From the NCBI GenBank assembly GCA_964461715.1, contig CAYWVR010000036.1:1-33299 (forward strand): DNA of 33,299 nucleotides, in the 5' to 3' direction. This document shows positions 31,278 through 33,299 of this stretch, one piece after another (the stretch's first letter is position 1; each line of letters starts with the position of its first letter). Source of the stretch: CAYWVR01 sp964461715. GTDB lineage: Bacteria > Planctomycetota > Phycisphaerae > FEN-1346. The notes under the pieces are model-generated. The model did not search any database. It was given only the letters and a program-made list of their open reading frames with translations, and was not told where the DNA came from. Position numbers and translations under genes: made by a program.

Positions 31278-32576
31278 ATGGAATATGTCTTCTACGGGGC
31301 TGTCCTGCTCCTGTTGGGCCTGACGGTAGCGCTGCTGCTGGCCCTCTGGAAGCGCGGCCGGGGGGGCGGGGCCGACGCGGGGGTCGAGGCCGAGCTCCGG
31401 GCCCGCACGAGCGCCCTCGAGGCCGACGCCGACGAGCTTCGCCGCCGCCTCGAGGCCGAGCACACCGCCCGCGTCGAGGCTCAGACGCGTCTGGAGTCCG
31501 AGCGGGAGAGCCTCGCGGAGAAGACGCGGTTCCTCGAGGAGGCCGAGGCCAAGCTCAAGGACGCCTTCAAGGCCCTCTCCGCCGACGCCCTCAGGGCCAC
31601 ACGGGAGGAGTTTCTGGGCCAGGCGACCGAGCGGCTCGCGCCGCTGCGCGAGCTGATGCAGGAGTACCAGAAGCGGCTCGGAGAGATCGAGAAGGCCCGC
31701 GAGGGGGCCTATGGGGGCCTGAAGTCGCATCTCGAGACCCTGGCCCGGGCCCACCAGGCCCTGCAGAAGGAGGCTCACCAGCTTTCGACGGCCCTGCGGT
31801 CGCCGACCGTGCGCGGACGGTGGGGCGAGATGACCCTCCGGCGGGTCGTCGAGGCCGCCGGCATGAGCCCCCACTGCGACTTCGAGGAGCAGGTCACCGC
31901 CGAGGCCCGCGAGTCGCGCCAGCGCCCCGATATGGTCATCCGTCTGCCGGGGGCGCGGGCGATCGTCGTCGACTCCAAGGTTCCCCTCGCCGCCTACATG
32001 GACGCCACCGAGGCCCCCGACGATGGGGCGCGGCGGGCGGCGCTCGCGCGCCACGCCCAGGACGTCCGCAAGCACGTGCGGGCCCTCGGGCAGAAGGCCT
32101 ACTGGGACCAGTTCCCGACCGCCCCGGACTTCGTCGTCCTCTTCCTGCCGGGCGAATCGTTCTTCAGTGCCGCCCTCGAGCACGACCGCACCCTCATGGA
32201 GGACGCCATGAAGAGCCGCGTCTTCCTCGCGACGCCCACGACGCTGATGGCCCTTCTGAACGTCGTGGCCCACGGGTGGCGGCAGGAGGAGATGGCTGCC
32301 AATGCCGAGGCCATCGGCGAAACCGGCCGAGAACTCTTCGAGCGGGTCTCGAAGCTCATGGACCACTTCGGCCGGATCGGCGACGGCCTGACGCGGGCGG
32401 CCAAGGCGTACGATGCGACGATCGGCTCGTATGAGGCGCGGGTGCGCCCGTCGGCCCAGCGCCTCGCGCAGCAGGCCGCGGCGCTCGAGAAGGAGCTGCC
32501 GGAGCCGACTCCGGCCGCGGCCCCGTCGCGGTCGCTCCCGGCCCCGGCGGACGACGACGCCGCCGACGCCTCCTGA
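31278..32576 (+). CDS. rmuC: RmuC family DNA recombination protein
   Basis: A 432-aa protein with the RmuC layout: an N-terminal membrane helix (residues 4-24), a Glu/Arg/Ala-rich coiled coil (about 35-115), then the nuclease-like RmuC domain (about 165-390), including RGRWGEMTLRRVVEAAGM, RPDMVIRLPG followed by VVDSKVPLAAY, and FVVLFLPGESFFSAALE. RmuC limits inversions at repeats and is a predicted endonuclease of the PD-(D/E)xK-like group. The tail is Ala/Pro/Asp-rich. It has its own promoter and is followed at 40 bp by the LOG-family gene. Confidence 0.9.
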   Translation: MEYVFYGAVLLLLGLTVALLLALWKRGRGGGADAGVEAELRARTSALEADADELRRRLEAEHTARVEAQTRLESERESLAEKTRFLEEAEAKLKDAFKALSADALRATREEFLGQATERLAPLRELMQEYQKRLGEIEKAREGAYGGLKSHLETLARAHQALQKEAHQLSTALRSPTVRGRWGEMTLRRVVEAAGMSPHCDFEEQVTAEARESRQRPDMVIRLPGARAIVVDSKVPLAAYMDATEAPDDGARRAALARHAQDVRKHVRALGQKAYWDQFPTAPDFVVLFLPGESFFSAALEHDRTLMEDAMKSRVFLATPTTLMALLNVVAHGWRQEEMAANAEAIGETGRELFERVSKLMDHFGRIGDGLTRAAKAYDATIGSYEARVRPSAQRLAQQAAALEKELPEPTPAAAPSRSLPAPADDDAADAS

Positions 32577-32616
32577 CCGGGCCCCCAGGAACCCACGAAT
32601 CCAGGAACCCGTAGCC

Positions 32617-33299
32617 ATGCAATCCGACTTCCTCGCCCAGGACCCGTGGCGCGTCTTTCGCATCATGGCGGAGTTCGTCGACGGGTTCGAGATGATGGCC
32701 CGCGTCCCACCCGGCGTCAGCGTGTTCGGCTCGGCCCGCGCCGGGCCGGATCACGAGTACTATCCGAAGGCCGTGGCCATGGGCCGCCTCATCGTCGAGA
32801 ACGGCTTCTCGGTCATCACCGGCGGCGGGCCCGGCATCATGGAGGCCGCCAACAAGGGTGCCAAGGAGGCGGGCGGCGAAAGCGTCGGCCTCAACATCAC
32901 GCTTCCCTTCGAGCAGGTCGCCAACCCCTACCTCACGAAGGTCATCAACTTCCGCTACTTCTTCGTCCGCAAGGTCATGTTCTCGAAGTACGCCGTCGGC
33001 CTCGTCTTCTTCCCCGGAGGCTTCGGCACGCTCGACGAGTTCTACGATACCGTCACCCTCATCCAGACCGAGAAGATCTACCGCCTGCCGGTGGTCCTGT
33101 TTGGCCGCGAGTTCTGGAACGGGCAGCTCGCGTGGATGCGCTCGATCATGCTCGAGCGCTGGAGCCACATCTCACCCGAGGATCTCGACCTCTTTCACCT
33201 CTCGGACGACCCCGCCGACGCCGTCGCCCACATCGCCCGCAACCTCGCCGTCCGTGACCGCGAGCCGCTCCCCGAGGCCGAGAAGTGGAACACGCCCGA
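32617..33299 (+). CDS. LOG-family nucleoside monophosphate phosphoribohydrolase (3' truncated by window)
   Basis: An open frame of 227 complete codons from ATG 32617 to the window end. The LOG/lysine-decarboxylase-like family motifs are clear: GGGPGIMEAANKGA and PGGFGTLDEFYDTVTLIQ, with SVFGSAR at the nucleotide-binding start. Family members cleave nucleoside 5'-monophosphates (cytokinin precursors in plants) to base and ribose 5-phosphate; the bacterial substrate here is unknown. AGGA lies about 10 bp upstream, and it probably shares the rmuC transcript. The end of the gene is outside the window, but the core domain appears complete. Confidence 0.9.
   Translation, partial: MQSDFLAQDPWRVFRIMAEFVDGFEMMARVPPGVSVFGSARAGPDHEYYPKAVAMGRLIVENGFSVITGGGPGIMEAANKGAKEAGGESVGLNITLPFEQVANPYLTKVINFRYFFVRKVMFSKYAVGLVFFPGGFGTLDEFYDTVTLIQTEKIYRLPVVLFGREFWNGQLAWMRSIMLERWSHISPEDLDLFHLSDDPADAVAHIARNLAVRDREPLPEAEKWNTP

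Noticed and set aside
1..33299. CRISPR arrays, insertion sequences, tRNA or rRNA genes
   Set aside because: I saw no regularly spaced repeats, transposase or integrase motifs, terminal inverted repeats, tRNA T-loop/CCA patterns or rRNA conserved blocks.

Overview
This is a gene-dense, very GC-rich bacterial chromosomal segment (G/C dominates third codon positions nearly everywhere). I infer Planctomycetota or a close PVC relative. The reasons are the large secreted multidomain carbohydrate-active and hydrolase proteins (heparinase-like, NPCBM-tailed esterase), a lipoprotein PQQ propeller, a response regulator with an excisionase-type HTH, and K/A- or E/A/P-rich extensions on housekeeping proteins. 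The phylum is inference; no rRNA is present to confirm it. I found no tRNA, rRNA, CRISPR array, insertion sequence or integrase.

Layout. (1) 1-13463, envelope and degradation block: an edge fragment; a secreted protein with two degenerate SNase-like repeats (-); a small helical protein, a PQQ-propeller lipoprotein and a TIM-barrel isomerase-like protein (+); then three large exported proteins on the minus strand: a 1092-aa alpha/beta-hydrolase with N-terminal sugar-binding-like and C-terminal NPCBM-like domains, a 1119-aa heparinase II/III-like protein, and a 774-aa protein of unknown family. The hydrolase promoter contains a LacI-family-like palindrome. (2) 13501-17161, thiS - thiG - C_GCAxxG protein - DinG-type helicase (+), driven by a near-consensus promoter, with a long inverted repeat between thiS and thiG. 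(3) 17168-20419, minus strand: purB, an HTH-receiver regulator, a DUF167/YggU protein and a small zinc metallopeptidase. (4) 20484-22784 (+): a small SEC-C motif ORF, then rpsP - trmD - 45-aa membrane peptide - rplS. S16 and L19 both carry long acidic tails, and rimM is missing from this operon. (5) 22933-31162 (+): an MsbA-like ABC exporter, a 489-bp putative origin region, dnaA, a leader with a DnaA-box-like site, dnaN, dciA (DUF721) and gyrB. This is the classical replication-initiation neighbourhood. (6) 31278-33299 (+): rmuC and a LOG-family phosphoribohydrolase cut by the window edge.

Regions 3-6 are conserved core functions (purine and thiamine synthesis, translation, replication initiation, DNA repair). 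Novelty is concentrated in the exported proteins of region 1, in small ORFs that standard length cut-offs miss (SEC-C ORF, trmD-rplS membrane peptide, dnaN leader peptide), and in intergenic elements (thiS-thiG hairpin, LacI-like operator, paired DnaA boxes). I did not find a convincing new defence or mobile system.
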